Shown here: piece after piece, positions 16,116 to 26,352 of the stretch
Layout of the letters: every line of letters starts with the position of its first letter
How positions within the stretch are numbered: the stretch's first letter is position 1
NCBI GenBank assembly: GCA_903820035.1
Contig: CAIJFT010000133.1
Span: forward strand, 1 to 39,569
DNA: 39,569 nucleotides
Source of the DNA: an uncultured Opitutia bacterium
Lineage (GTDB): Bacteria; Verrucomicrobiota; Verrucomicrobiia; Opitutales; Opitutaceae
Reading direction: 5' to 3'
The notes under the pieces: generated by a model
Database searches by the model: none
What the model saw: only the letters and a program-made list of their open reading frames with translations
Told to the model about the DNA's origin: nothing
Translations under genes and position numbers: made by a program

Positions 16116-16157
16116 GGGGGGAAACTTCGGCGAGCGTTGAGTGTTGGCCGGATCAGA

Positions 16158-18281
16158 TTAGCCGAAGCCCAGCGCTCGGCCAGTCTGGTAAACGAGGATG
16201 CAAACGAGCCACGCGGTTCCCGTAAGATACCCGATCTGAAAAAGAGGCCAACGCCACGAATTGGTTTCACGCCGCACCACAACGATTGTGCTGACGCACT
16301 GCATCGCAAATACGTAGAAGATCATGAGGGTGAAGCAGACCAACGGGGTAAATAGTTTCCTGCCATCCGGCCACTTCGCGGCCAATAAGGCCTGTCGGAG
16401 CGGAGTGGTGTTGTCCTTCGCCGACTCCACGTTGAATACGACGCCCATGGTTGAAACAAACACCTCGCGGGCGGCGAATGAGGTTATTAGTCCGATCCCA
16501 ATCTGCCAGTCGAAGCCCAAGGGTTTGATGGCGGGTTCCAAGGCGTGACCGGCGCGTCCGGCGAAGCTCTGCGCGAGTTGTTGTTGCTCGTTGGATCCGG
16601 CGGGTGCCTTGGGATAGGCGGTTAAGAACCAGAGGATGATGCTGATGCCTAGAATTACCGTTCCTGCGCGGCGCAGAAAAATCCAGGCTCGTTCAAACAT
16701 CTGTAGGGCGACATCCCGCAAGCCCGGCAAGCGGTACGGAGGCAGTTCCATGATCATCAGCGGCGGAGCGCCCTTGAGAAGCGTACGCTTGAAAAGCCAC
16801 GCAAAGGCGAATGCGCCGACGGTGCCCAAGGTATACATGAGCAACATCAGCCCGACTTTGCTCCATATCGGCACACTGTCGCCCGGCAGCAGCGCGGCGA
16901 TCATGAGCAAATAGACCGGTAGTCGAGCCGAGCAGCTCATCAGCGGGGCGACCATAATGGTTACGAGTCGGTCCTTGTGATCCTCGATGGTGCGGGTTGC
17001 CATGATCCCGGGAATTGCGCACGCGTAGGAGCTGAGCAGGGGAATGAAGCTCTTTCCGTTGAGGCCGACCCGGCTCATCAAGCGGTCCATAATAAAGGCT
17101 GCGCGTGCCATGTAGCCGGTACTTTCCAGCAGGCCGATGAAGAAAAACAGGATGAGGATTTGCGGCAGAAAAACCAGAACGCCGCCGACGCCGGCAATGG
17201 CGCCGTCGGTGATAAGGTCGCGTAGATCGCCCGGACTCATGGCGGCTTTCACCTGGTCGGACAGGGCGGCGATGTGGCCGTCGATGAAATTCATGGGGAA
17301 TTCCGCCAACGTGAAAATGCTCAGGAATAGAGCCGCCATTACGCCGCCGAGGGTCAGCCAACCCCACAGTGGATGAGTCACGATATCATCGATACGATCG
17401 GATGTGGACGGTCCCGGGGTATGACCGGCGGTTACCACCTCGGCCGCGATGGCACCGATCGCCTCATAGCGCGAGTTAACCAAGATACCGGCCCAGTCGG
17501 TCCCCTCCCCTTCCCAGCGGCGTTGCCAGATCGCCAGCGTTTCCGCCGTGCGTGCGCTCAGTGGTTTGGAGCCTGCGACGCGTAGGGAGTCTCGATCGGT
17601 CAGAAGCAAAAGGGCTTCTGCGCGGGCGATGAGAGGGGACTTGCCGTCGTTGGCGGTAAGGGACGCCTGCAACTCGGCGACGGCGGGAGCGATGGCCGCT
17701 GGAACGTCCCAAGCGTGCCGCGAAAGAGGCAGATCGGCGCGGCTCATGGCGAGCTTGAGGTCGATTACACCCCGACCGTTGACTGCTTCACAGGCGATTA
17801 CCGGGATGCCGAGTTCGGCTTCCAGCTTATCCAGCTTGATCTCGGCGCCGGCGGCAGCGGCGAGATCCATCATATTTAGGACTAGGATTACGGGCCGGCC
17901 GAGGTCGAGGATTTGGTGAACGAGATACAGGTTTCGTTCGAGATTGGTCGCATCGACCACACAGAGAATCCGGTCGGGCTGCGGCGTGTCCGCGCGACGC
18001 CCGAGGAGGACGTCGCGGGTGACCGCCTCGTCCGGAGAGCGTGCGGCCAGAGAATAAGAGCCTGGAAGATCCACCACGGTGATCGGTGTACCGTGTTGGG
18101 AATAAGCGGTGCCGATCTTTTTTTCGACGGTGACGCCGGGATAATTCCCGACCTTTTGCTTCAGACCAGTGAGTGCATTGAACAACGTGCTCTTACCGCA
18201 ATTGGGATTTCCGACGAGCGCGTAAACCGGGTTGCGGGTGGCGGAAGTCGAGTTGCTGGTGATATGCGGGGGCAGCAGCAT
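16158..18281 (-). CDS. feoB: Ferrous iron transporter FeoB
   Basis: FeoB is the inner-membrane Fe2+ uptake protein with a cytosolic GTPase domain. From ATG 18281 it has 707 residues. The G domain shows G1 GNPNCGKST at 24-32, the switch region VGNYPGVTVEKK, G3 DLPGSYSL and G4 NMMD, followed by the helical GDI domain. The C-terminal part has two Gate (nucleoside-recognition-like) repeats with many membrane helices, including the SYACAIPGIMATRTI segment, whose Cys is conserved in FeoB. The open frame extends to TTG 18302, but ATG 18281 is one base after the feoA stop (TGA-A-ATG) and gives coupled translation. It is downstream of two feoA genes and upstream of the Cys-rich small protein. Confidence 0.97.
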   Translation of the reverse strand: MLLPPHITSNSTSATRNPVYALVGNPNCGKSTLFNALTGLKQKVGNYPGVTVEKKIGTAYSQHGTPITVVDLPGSYSLAARSPDEAVTRDVLLGRRADTPQPDRILCVVDATNLERNLYLVHQILDLGRPVILVLNMMDLAAAAGAEIKLDKLEAELGIPVIACEAVNGRGVIDLKLAMSRADLPLSRHAWDVPAAIAPAVAELQASLTANDGKSPLIARAEALLLLTDRDSLRVAGSKPLSARTAETLAIWQRRWEGEGTDWAGILVNSRYEAIGAIAAEVVTAGHTPGPSTSDRIDDIVTHPLWGWLTLGGVMAALFLSIFTLAEFPMNFIDGHIAALSDQVKAAMSPGDLRDLITDGAIAGVGGVLVFLPQILILFFFIGLLESTGYMARAAFIMDRLMSRVGLNGKSFIPLLSSYACAIPGIMATRTIEDHKDRLVTIMVAPLMSCSARLPVYLLMIAALLPGDSVPIWSKVGLMLLMYTLGTVGAFAFAWLFKRTLLKGAPPLMIMELPPYRLPGLRDVALQMFERAWIFLRRAGTVILGISIILWFLTAYPKAPAGSNEQQQLAQSFAGRAGHALEPAIKPLGFDWQIGIGLITSFAAREVFVSTMGVVFNVESAKDNTTPLRQALLAAKWPDGRKLFTPLVCFTLMIFYVFAMQCVSTIVVVRRETNSWRWPLFQIGYLTGTAWLVCILVYQTGRALGFG

Positions 18282-18282
18282 T

Positions 18283-18510
18283 TCAGGGTACCGGATCAAC
18301 AAGGATGTGGTCTGCTTCCGTTTTGCGGATAGTCAGGTGGTAGCCGCGGAGCTTGATTTCGATTGGGTCGCCGAGTGGCGCGACGCGGATGAGGGAAAGC
18401 TTGGTTCCGGCCAATAACCCCATTTCTCGTAGGCGGATGTTGGCTGGGTCCGGGTTTGGTAACTCGCGGACGATGGCGTTAGTGCCGACCGGAAGTTCGG
18501 AGAGCTTCAT
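18283..18510 (-). CDS. feoA: FeoA domain protein (proximal to feoB)
   Basis: A 75-residue FeoA, an SH3-like beta-barrel that supports FeoB activity. The opening MKLSELPVGTNAIVREL, the central RLREMGLLAGTKLSLIRVAPLGDPIEIKLRGYHLTIRK and the end ADHILV are typical FeoA sequence. Its TGA is one base from the feoB ATG. It follows the other feoA gene by 21 bases on the same strand. Confidence 0.93.
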   Translation of the reverse strand: MKLSELPVGTNAIVRELPNPDPANIRLREMGLLAGTKLSLIRVAPLGDPIEIKLRGYHLTIRKTEADHILVDPVP

Positions 18511-18531
18511 CGGGTCGAAGGTGCCGACAGC

Positions 18532-18783
18532 TCAGTGCGGTCCGATTTTCTCGACTAAAATGCACATCGCCGCGTCATGGCTTAAGGCGATGCGTAGTCC
18601 GTTGACCTGACAAACGAAGGGCCCTCGGCCGCCGACTTTGGTGACAGAGGTGGATTCTCCTATGCCCATTTCGCGCACGCGTTGGCAAAAATCGGTGTTG
18701 CCGGTGAGCTCCCGTACTCGGCCCATGGAGCCGGCGGGTAGCTGGCACAAGGGAACCAGTGCGTTGATGGGCGTCGGAATCAT
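18532..18783 (-). CDS. feoA: FeoA domain protein (promoter-proximal copy)
   Basis: An 83-residue second FeoA-type protein and the first gene of the feo operon. It has the FeoA pattern (LCQLPAGSMGRVREL, then RVREMGIGESTSVTKVGGRGPFVCQVNGLRIALSHDAA, ending in ILVEKIG). It carries three Cys residues that the other copy lacks. The two copies are clearly diverged rather than a recent duplication. I looked for a Fur-type operator in the 213 bases between this gene and atpC and did not find a convincing one. Confidence 0.9.
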   Translation of the reverse strand: MIPTPINALVPLCQLPAGSMGRVRELTGNTDFCQRVREMGIGESTSVTKVGGRGPFVCQVNGLRIALSHDAAMCILVEKIGPH

Positions 18784-18944
18784 ACAATGTCAGCGAAGGC
18801 GGTATTGAGACTCGGTTTCAGCGCCGGGCAAGTAAAAGGCCTTTGGCGAGGCGTTTATTTTCCGGAATTCTAGAGATTCGCGGTTAGTTTGGCGCTGCGT
18901 GTCTTGCGTTCGTTAGCGCGTGGTTTGGGTTTATACGCACGCAC

Positions 18945-18970
18945 AAAAAAGCCCGATGTTTCCATCGGGC
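18945..18970 (-). terminator. Rho-independent terminator of the atp operon
   Basis: On the minus strand an 8-bp stem (plus-strand coordinates 18951-18958 and 18963-18970, GCCCGATG / CATCGGGC, loop 18959-18962) is followed by six T residues (A-run 18945-18950 on the plus strand). It lies 26 bases beyond the atpC stop, oriented to end the ATP synthase transcript before the feo operon. Confidence 0.93.
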
Positions 18971-18996
18971 GCATAAAGTTCGGTATCAAGAGGCGT

Positions 18997-19404
18997 TTAA
19001 CGCCGGCGGCGCTTTACCGCCAATTGCACCCCCGAGTAGCGCACTAGATTCTGGAGGTGCTCGTACGCCTGCGGATCCAGATTCTTAGCCTCATCGAGTT
19101 CCTTCTCTGCACGTTTCATGGCCTCTTCGACGGCCTTTTCGTCGATCTTTTCTTCGGTGATCGCATGTTCAGCCAAGACGCAGATGCGGTCACCTTCGAC
19201 TTCGGCAAAGCCTCCGCCGACGGCTAAGAACAGCGTTTCGGTTCCCTTGGTGACCCGAAGCTCGCCGTGTTCGACTTGGGTAATCAGCGGGATGTGACCC
19301 GGCAAAATACCGACTTCACCCTCTGCGGTCGGGATGACCACGGTGTCGATTGTGTCAGAATATACCCGGGCGTCGGGTGTGACGATTTCGAGGGTGAGAG
19401 CCAT
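18997..19404 (-). CDS. atpC: ATP synthase F1 subunit epsilon
   Basis: Subunit epsilon is part of the rotating central stalk and can inhibit ATP hydrolysis. The 135-residue protein begins with the usual LEIVTPDARVYSDTIDTVVIPTAEGEVGILPGHIPLIT beta-sandwich, seen as its segments VVIPTAEGEVGILPGH near 23-38 and FLAVGGGFAEVEGDRICVLAEHA near 59-81. A C-terminal helical hairpin rich in Glu/Lys follows and it ends in KRRR. It starts 8 bases after atpD and is the last gene of the operon, followed by a terminator. Confidence 0.96.
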   Translation of the reverse strand: MALTLEIVTPDARVYSDTIDTVVIPTAEGEVGILPGHIPLITQVEHGELRVTKGTETLFLAVGGGFAEVEGDRICVLAEHAITEEKIDEKAVEEAMKRAEKELDEAKNLDPQAYEHLQNLVRYSGVQLAVKRRRR

Positions 19405-19412
19405 GTTGGTGA

Positions 19413-20831
<1,419 letters not shown>

Positions 20832-20869
20832 TTATCTTAAAGGGAGGAACGTGGAATTGGGTAAGCCGA

Positions 20870-21751
20870 TCAGGCTGTGAATTGGGCGGCGGCGATTTCC
20901 AGAATCTCCTGGGTGATCGCGGCCTGACGCGCCTTGTTATACTCCAGGGTAAGATCCCCGAGCAGCTTGGTGGCGTTGTCCTTGGCCGTCTTCATTGCCA
21001 CCATGCGGGCGCTGTGTTCGGACGCGCGCGCATCGAGCACCTGCTGGTGGACTTCGCGGTTGACGTAGAGCGGTAGTAGGGCCGCGAGTACAGTTTCCGG
21101 GTTGGGTTCAAACAGCATCTGCTGTTCGACCGGGTTGGATTTCGTTGGCGCGGCTTGGCCAGCGTCGGCGCGAAGATCGGCGATGACATCCGTGACGCTG
21201 GAGAGAGGGAGCAGCGTCAGCAGCGTGGGAACTTGAATCAGCGTGTTGCGGAAGCGTGGCCAAAGGATTTCAACGGTATCCACGACGCCGTCCAGGTATT
21301 GCTTAACCATGAATTCGGCTACGACTTTTACCTCGGCAAACGCGACGCGGTCGGAAACCGTGAAATCGGCGAGCAGATCGCGGTGGGTTCGGGCGATGAA
21401 CTGGGTGCCCTTGCGTCCAATCACAGCGTATTTCGCCGGAGTTTGGATTTCAGTGACGAGCTTAAAGAGATTGGAGTTCAGCGGTCCGGCGAGTCCCTTG
21501 TCGGACGTCACCAAGATGATGCCACGTGTCTTGACCTCGCGCTTCACCAAGAAGGGGTGTTGGGCCTCCTCAACGCGATCGGCGAGGGCCGCGAGCATGC
21601 GGGCCATTAATTCGGCGTAGGGGCGGCCGGCAAGTGCCGCCTGCTGCGCCTTCTTCATCTTCGAAGCGGCGACGAGCTCCATCGCCTTGGTGATTTGGCG
21701 GGTGTTCTTGACCGACTTGATGCGCCGGCGGATGTCGCGGGGTGAAGCCAT
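20870..21751 (-). CDS. atpG: ATP synthase F1 subunit gamma
   Basis: Central rotor shaft of F1. The 293-residue protein has the conserved N-terminal helix (RRIKSVKNTRQITKAMELVAASKMKKAQ, read in parts near residues 6-33) and the C-terminal helix segment MKTAKDNATKLLGDLTLEYNKARQAAITQEILEI. The ITSDKGLAG-equivalent VTSDKGLAGPLN occurs near 81-92. The start is ATG 21751, 41 bases after the atpA stop. Normal length and content. Confidence 0.97.
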   Translation of the reverse strand: MASPRDIRRRIKSVKNTRQITKAMELVAASKMKKAQQAALAGRPYAELMARMLAALADRVEEAQHPFLVKREVKTRGIILVTSDKGLAGPLNSNLFKLVTEIQTPAKYAVIGRKGTQFIARTHRDLLADFTVSDRVAFAEVKVVAEFMVKQYLDGVVDTVEILWPRFRNTLIQVPTLLTLLPLSSVTDVIADLRADAGQAAPTKSNPVEQQMLFEPNPETVLAALLPLYVNREVHQQVLDARASEHSARMVAMKTAKDNATKLLGDLTLEYNKARQAAITQEILEIAAAQFTA

Positions 21752-21792
21752 TAGGAGGCGTGGGACGTAGGGCTGGAGGCGTTACTAACGGT

Positions 21793-23319
<1,527 letters not shown>

Positions 23320-23355
23320 CGGAAAGTGGGTTTGAAAAGGAAAACTGAGATTGGT

Positions 23356-23751
23356 TTAGACTGCGGCCGAGAGGGCGGCCAGTTGACCGGCGACCGACGA
23401 TTCGAAAACATCGTCGCCGACGCGGACGCGCAGACCGGCGATCAAGGAGTCATTGCGGCGGGCGATCCCGCCGATCTTGCGGCCGTAGCGTTTTGTCATG
23501 GCTGCGCTGATACCTGTTAGGGTCGCGTCGGAAACGGCCCCGGCGTGCTCAACCACCGCTTGTCCGCGTGCGACCTCGGTGACGATGAGCCGCTGGTAGG
23601 CACGTAGCACTGCGACGGTTTGGGCGGGGCGGTGCTTCTCGATGTATTGCAGCACCGCGGCGACGCGTTCTGCCGACAAGGTGCCGTCAACGACGCTCAG
23701 TTTGAGAAACTGGCGGGCGAGTTGGAGGACTTGTTTTTTGCCGGTGGCCAT
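23356..23751 (-). CDS. atpH: ATP synthase F1 subunit delta, short form
   Basis: Subunit delta joins the peripheral stalk to the top of F1. Identity rests on operon position between atpF and atpA and on the C-terminal half, where RNDSLIAGLRVRVGDDVFESSVAGQLAAL matches the family end (in parts near residues 98-127). At 131 residues it is clearly shorter than the usual 175-185. The loss is in the N-terminal helical-bundle domain, which seems reduced to about 65 residues (typical near 105). The start ATG 23751 is well placed 53 bases after atpF. The frame stays open upstream into atpF, but I found no ATG, GTG or TTG there in usable range, so a mis-called start is not an obvious explanation. Confidence 0.85.
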   Translation of the reverse strand: MATGKKQVLQLARQFLKLSVVDGTLSAERVAAVLQYIEKHRPAQTVAVLRAYQRLIVTEVARGQAVVEHAGAVSDATLTGISAAMTKRYGRKIGGIARRNDSLIAGLRVRVGDDVFESSVAGQLAALSAAV

Positions 23752-23804
23752 GCGCGGGCGGAGATTACTTGAGCTTAAATTGGGAGCGTGCTTGCGGAAC
23801 GCGT

Positions 23805-24353
23805 TCAGGCGTTCGTCAGTTCGCGCGCCGCAGTTTCATTATATGCGGTACGATCGGCCTCGCTCAGCTTCTTCGCGAGTACCCGTTCGGTGGTGGCAAC
23901 CACGAGCCGGGCAATTTCACCACGTGCATCGGCGAGCATTTTTTTGTGCTCGAGTTCGATCGCCTGCTGGGCTTTTGCGAGGAGTTCGCTCGCCTTTAAG
24001 GTGGCTTCCTGCGTTTGGCGGTCGAGGAAGTCCTTGGCGGTTTTGCGCGCTTCATCGACGATGCGGGTGGCGTCGACGTTGGCCTTTTTGACGATGACCG
24101 CGCTCTCTTGTTGGGCGGCTGCTAGTTTCGCATGCATCGCCTCGGCATCCTTGATGCCGGCTTCGATCTTTTGCGTGCGCTCTTCCATCGTGGCCGTGAC
24201 CGGCTTGATGCCGAACTTGTACAGCACAAAGAGGACGACCAGGAAGCTGATCACCTGCATGACGATGTACTTCGGCTCGAGTCCGAAGCGTTCCGAGATG
24301 CTGGCGTCGGCGGTGGTGTGTGCGGCGGCGGCGAAGATGAGAGGCAGCGTCAT
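23805..24353 (-). CDS. atpF: ATP synthase Fo subunit b
   Basis: Peripheral stalk subunit. From ATG 24353 it has 182 residues: a short N-terminal segment, one membrane helix (about 30-48, [17 protein letters not shown]), then a long charged coiled coil rich in Ala, Glu, Lys and Arg. A GTG at 24389 would add 12 residues without family similarity. It lies 57 bases after atpE and 53 before atpH. Only one b-type gene is present (no b'). Confidence 0.94.
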   Translation of the reverse strand: MTLPLIFAAAAHTTADASISERFGLEPKYIVMQVISFLVVLFVLYKFGIKPVTATMEERTQKIEAGIKDAEAMHAKLAAAQQESAVIVKKANVDATRIVDEARKTAKDFLDRQTQEATLKASELLAKAQQAIELEHKKMLADARGEIARLVVATTERVLAKKLSEADRTAYNETAARELTNA

Positions 24354-24410
24354 GGCGGGAAAGGGAATGGCAGCGCACGCGGGGTGCACTGCCGGTGGAA
24401 ATCAAACGGC

Positions 24411-24620
24411 TTACTTGGCGAGGAACAGCGCGAGAATGCCGAGGCCTTCAGCGAGGGCCATACCGATGATGGCCTGGACGAGGACCTTGCCGGATGCGCC
24501 CGGGTTGCGACCGACGGCTTCAGCGGCCTTGAGCCCGATGAGACCGACGCCGATGGCGGCGCCGAGGAGACCGAAGGCGCTGGTGATGTTGCCAGCGATT
24601 TCTGCGATGGGGAGGTTCAT
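24411..24620 (-). CDS. atpE: ATP synthase Fo subunit c
   Basis: The 69-residue rotor-ring proteolipid has two helices around a polar RNP loop (Arg38-Asn39-Pro40). The ion-binding carboxylate is Glu58 in the context MALAEGLGI. The position in helix 1 where Na+-type rings carry Gln (GxGQGxAxG) is GVGLIGLKA here, and Glu58 is followed by Gly-Leu rather than Ser/Thr, so a proton-coupled ring is expected. The start is ATG 24620 (MNLPIAEIAG); the open frame upstream to 24770 overlaps atpB and is not coding. It lies 70 bases after atpB. Confidence 0.95.
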   Translation of the reverse strand: MNLPIAEIAGNITSAFGLLGAAIGVGLIGLKAAEAVGRNPGASGKVLVQAIIGMALAEGLGILALFLAK

Positions 24621-24690
24621 GTGATGTGCTTTTGTTGCTTTTGTTGGATTCCGCCGTGCGCGCACTGGGCACGCTCCCGGCGGTAAAGGC

Positions 24691-25575
24691 TTAGTGATGT
24701 GATTCGGTGGCGTGCCCGGACTTCTCGTCGTGCCCGTGGTCCCCACCCTCGTGATTACAGAGGAGGCCAATGTAAACGGAGGTCAGTAATGTGAAGACCA
24801 AGGCCTGAATCACGCCGACCAGCAGCTCCATGAAGTAGAAGATGAAAATGAAACCGGTGCCGTGCAGGAGGTTTTCACCGCCGAATACGTTGCCGAACAA
24901 GCGAACGGAAAGTGTGAAAGGCCGAATGGCGATCGAGAAGACCTCGATCAGGCCGACGGCCAAAAACACAAGCGAGAGCACCGGATAGAGCCAGCCGGGG
25001 GTTTCGTTCTTATCGGCTTTATTCCCGAAAAGGTCGATCATGATGACTTTTGGTCCGGCAAACTTCAGAACAATGATTAACCAAGCACCGAACGAAATAG
25101 CAGCTAAGGCGATAGTCCCGTTGAAATCAGAGTTGTGAGGCCGGATCAGAGGGCGGGTGATGTGGAAGTGGCCGTCAACGTCGTGCCCCCACCCCATGGT
25201 TCCCACCCCGGGGATGAGCCCCATCCAGTTGTGGAATAGAATAAAGACGAAGAAGGTGACGAGAATCGGGAAAGCGGTGGGGAACGCTTTTTTGCCGATG
25301 ATCGGTTCGAAGATGTCCCGTAATGCTTCAAGGAGGGACTCGAATACGGCTTGGCCCTTGGAGGGGACGACGGAGGGTTTCCCGACCAGCCACATGATCA
25401 GCGCGACCAACGCGAACGAGATCACCCAACCGGTGACCATGCTATTGGTGATGGCCCAGCCGTGGCCGAAATCGACCAACTTGGCGGCGCTGGGATCCAC
25501 GCCCTCTGCTGCCAGCGGGCTTAAGCCGCAGACGAAGGTGAGGAGGAAGAGGGCTAGTTTATGGACCCGGGACAT
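24691..25575 (-). CDS. atpB: ATP synthase Fo subunit a
   Basis: Stator channel subunit. From ATG 25575 it has 294 residues. It starts with a signal-like hydrophobic segment (KLALFLLTFVCGLSPLAAEG), as in several bacterial a subunits. The essential Arg225 lies in IRPFTLSVRLFGNVFGGE. A His/Asp/Gly-rich loop (GWGHDVDGHFH, about 128-138) and a C-terminal tail with six His (from NHEGGDH to the final SHH, about 274-294) are unusual. ATG 25626 is an alternative start, 17 residues longer. It is first in the operon; no atpI precedes it. Confidence 0.94.
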   Translation of the reverse strand: MSRVHKLALFLLTFVCGLSPLAAEGVDPSAAKLVDFGHGWAITNSMVTGWVISFALVALIMWLVGKPSVVPSKGQAVFESLLEALRDIFEPIIGKKAFPTAFPILVTFFVFILFHNWMGLIPGVGTMGWGHDVDGHFHITRPLIRPHNSDFNGTIALAAISFGAWLIIVLKFAGPKVIMIDLFGNKADKNETPGWLYPVLSLVFLAVGLIEVFSIAIRPFTLSVRLFGNVFGGENLLHGTGFIFIFYFMELLVGVIQALVFTLLTSVYIGLLCNHEGGDHGHDEKSGHATESHH

Positions 25576-25722
25576 GCGCGCGCGATACGGTTGGAGCGTG
25601 AAGAAAGGGAGAGCAAAGGCGGTCATCCCAGCGGCCGTCAACCTTCGAAATTTCGGTCCTGAAATGACCCAGGCGTAAACAAGGCGGGGTTATTCTAGGC
25701 GGTGGTGCACTTCAAGAGCCGC

Positions 25723-26352
25723 TTATTTGGAACGGCGGGTGGCGGTGAAAGAGTGGTGCGCGGCGGCGCGATTTTGGAAAACCGTCGCGTGCTCGAATGG
25801 CCACTCGAATTCGGGGGATGGGATTTGCCACTCCCGTGATTCCGCGATGGTGGCAGAGGCGTCGGTGAAATACGGCTTGAAGTCTGTGCGGAAGTGCAAC
25901 TGGCAGGGAGGAGTGGCTAGTGCGGCCACGGACTGCAGGAAATCCGGCCGGAGGATACGATGTTTGTGATGCCGTGATTTAGGCCATGGGTCCGGGAACA
26001 GCACGAATACCCGGCATAATCGTGCGCTGGGAGGGAGGGAGCGGAGAAACAGCATGGCTTCCGCGCGAATAAAGTGGAGGTTGGTCAGCTTGGCGCGGTC
26101 GCGCTTCCGCTCAGCCCGTTCGATGCGGTCGCTCGCGATGTCGACTCCGATGCAAATTTGATCCGGGTTGGCGCCGGCATAGGCGGTCAGGAAGTGGCCG
26201 TGGCCGCATCCGACTTCCCAAACGAAGGTCGATTCCGGTGCAAGGATCGGAAATATCCGCTGCTGGAGTTCAAGGCGGCGCTCGCCGATTAAAGCGGTGT
26301 AGGTTTTCCGTGGGGTGCTGAGGTCAAGGGCGGCAGCTGTGGGTTTATCCAT
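25723..26352 (-). CDS. trmB: tRNA (guanine-N7-)-methyltransferase TrmB
   Basis: TrmB makes m7G46 in the tRNA variable loop using SAM. The 209-residue protein has a class I methyltransferase motif [12 protein letters not shown] near residues 44-55, an acidic [12 protein letters not shown] strand near 68-79, and the family signature [18 protein letters not shown] near 116-133. ATG 26350-26352 overlaps the end of mnmG by 8 bases, so it is probably translated with it. It occupies the place where rsmG (gidB) often follows mnmG. Confidence 0.95.
   Translation of the reverse strand: MDKPTAAALDLSTPRKTYTALIGERRLELQQRIFPILAPESTFVWEVGCGHGHFLTAYAGANPDQICIGVDIASDRIERAERKRDRAKLTNLHFIRAEAMLFLRSLPPSARLCRVFVLFPDPWPKSRHHKHRILRPDFLQSVAALATPPCQLHFRTDFKPYFTDASATIAESREWQIPSPEFEWPFEHATVFQNRAAAHHSFTATRRSK

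Noticed and set aside
18784-18944. Fur box in front of the feo operon
   Set aside because: No stretch with acceptable similarity to GATAATGATAATCATTATC was found by eye on either strand.
24411-24620. Na+-dependent ATP synthase c-ring
   Set aside because: The Gln of Na+-type rings in helix 1 is replaced (GVGLIG) and Glu58 is followed by Gly-Leu, not Ser/Thr. The ring reads as proton-type.
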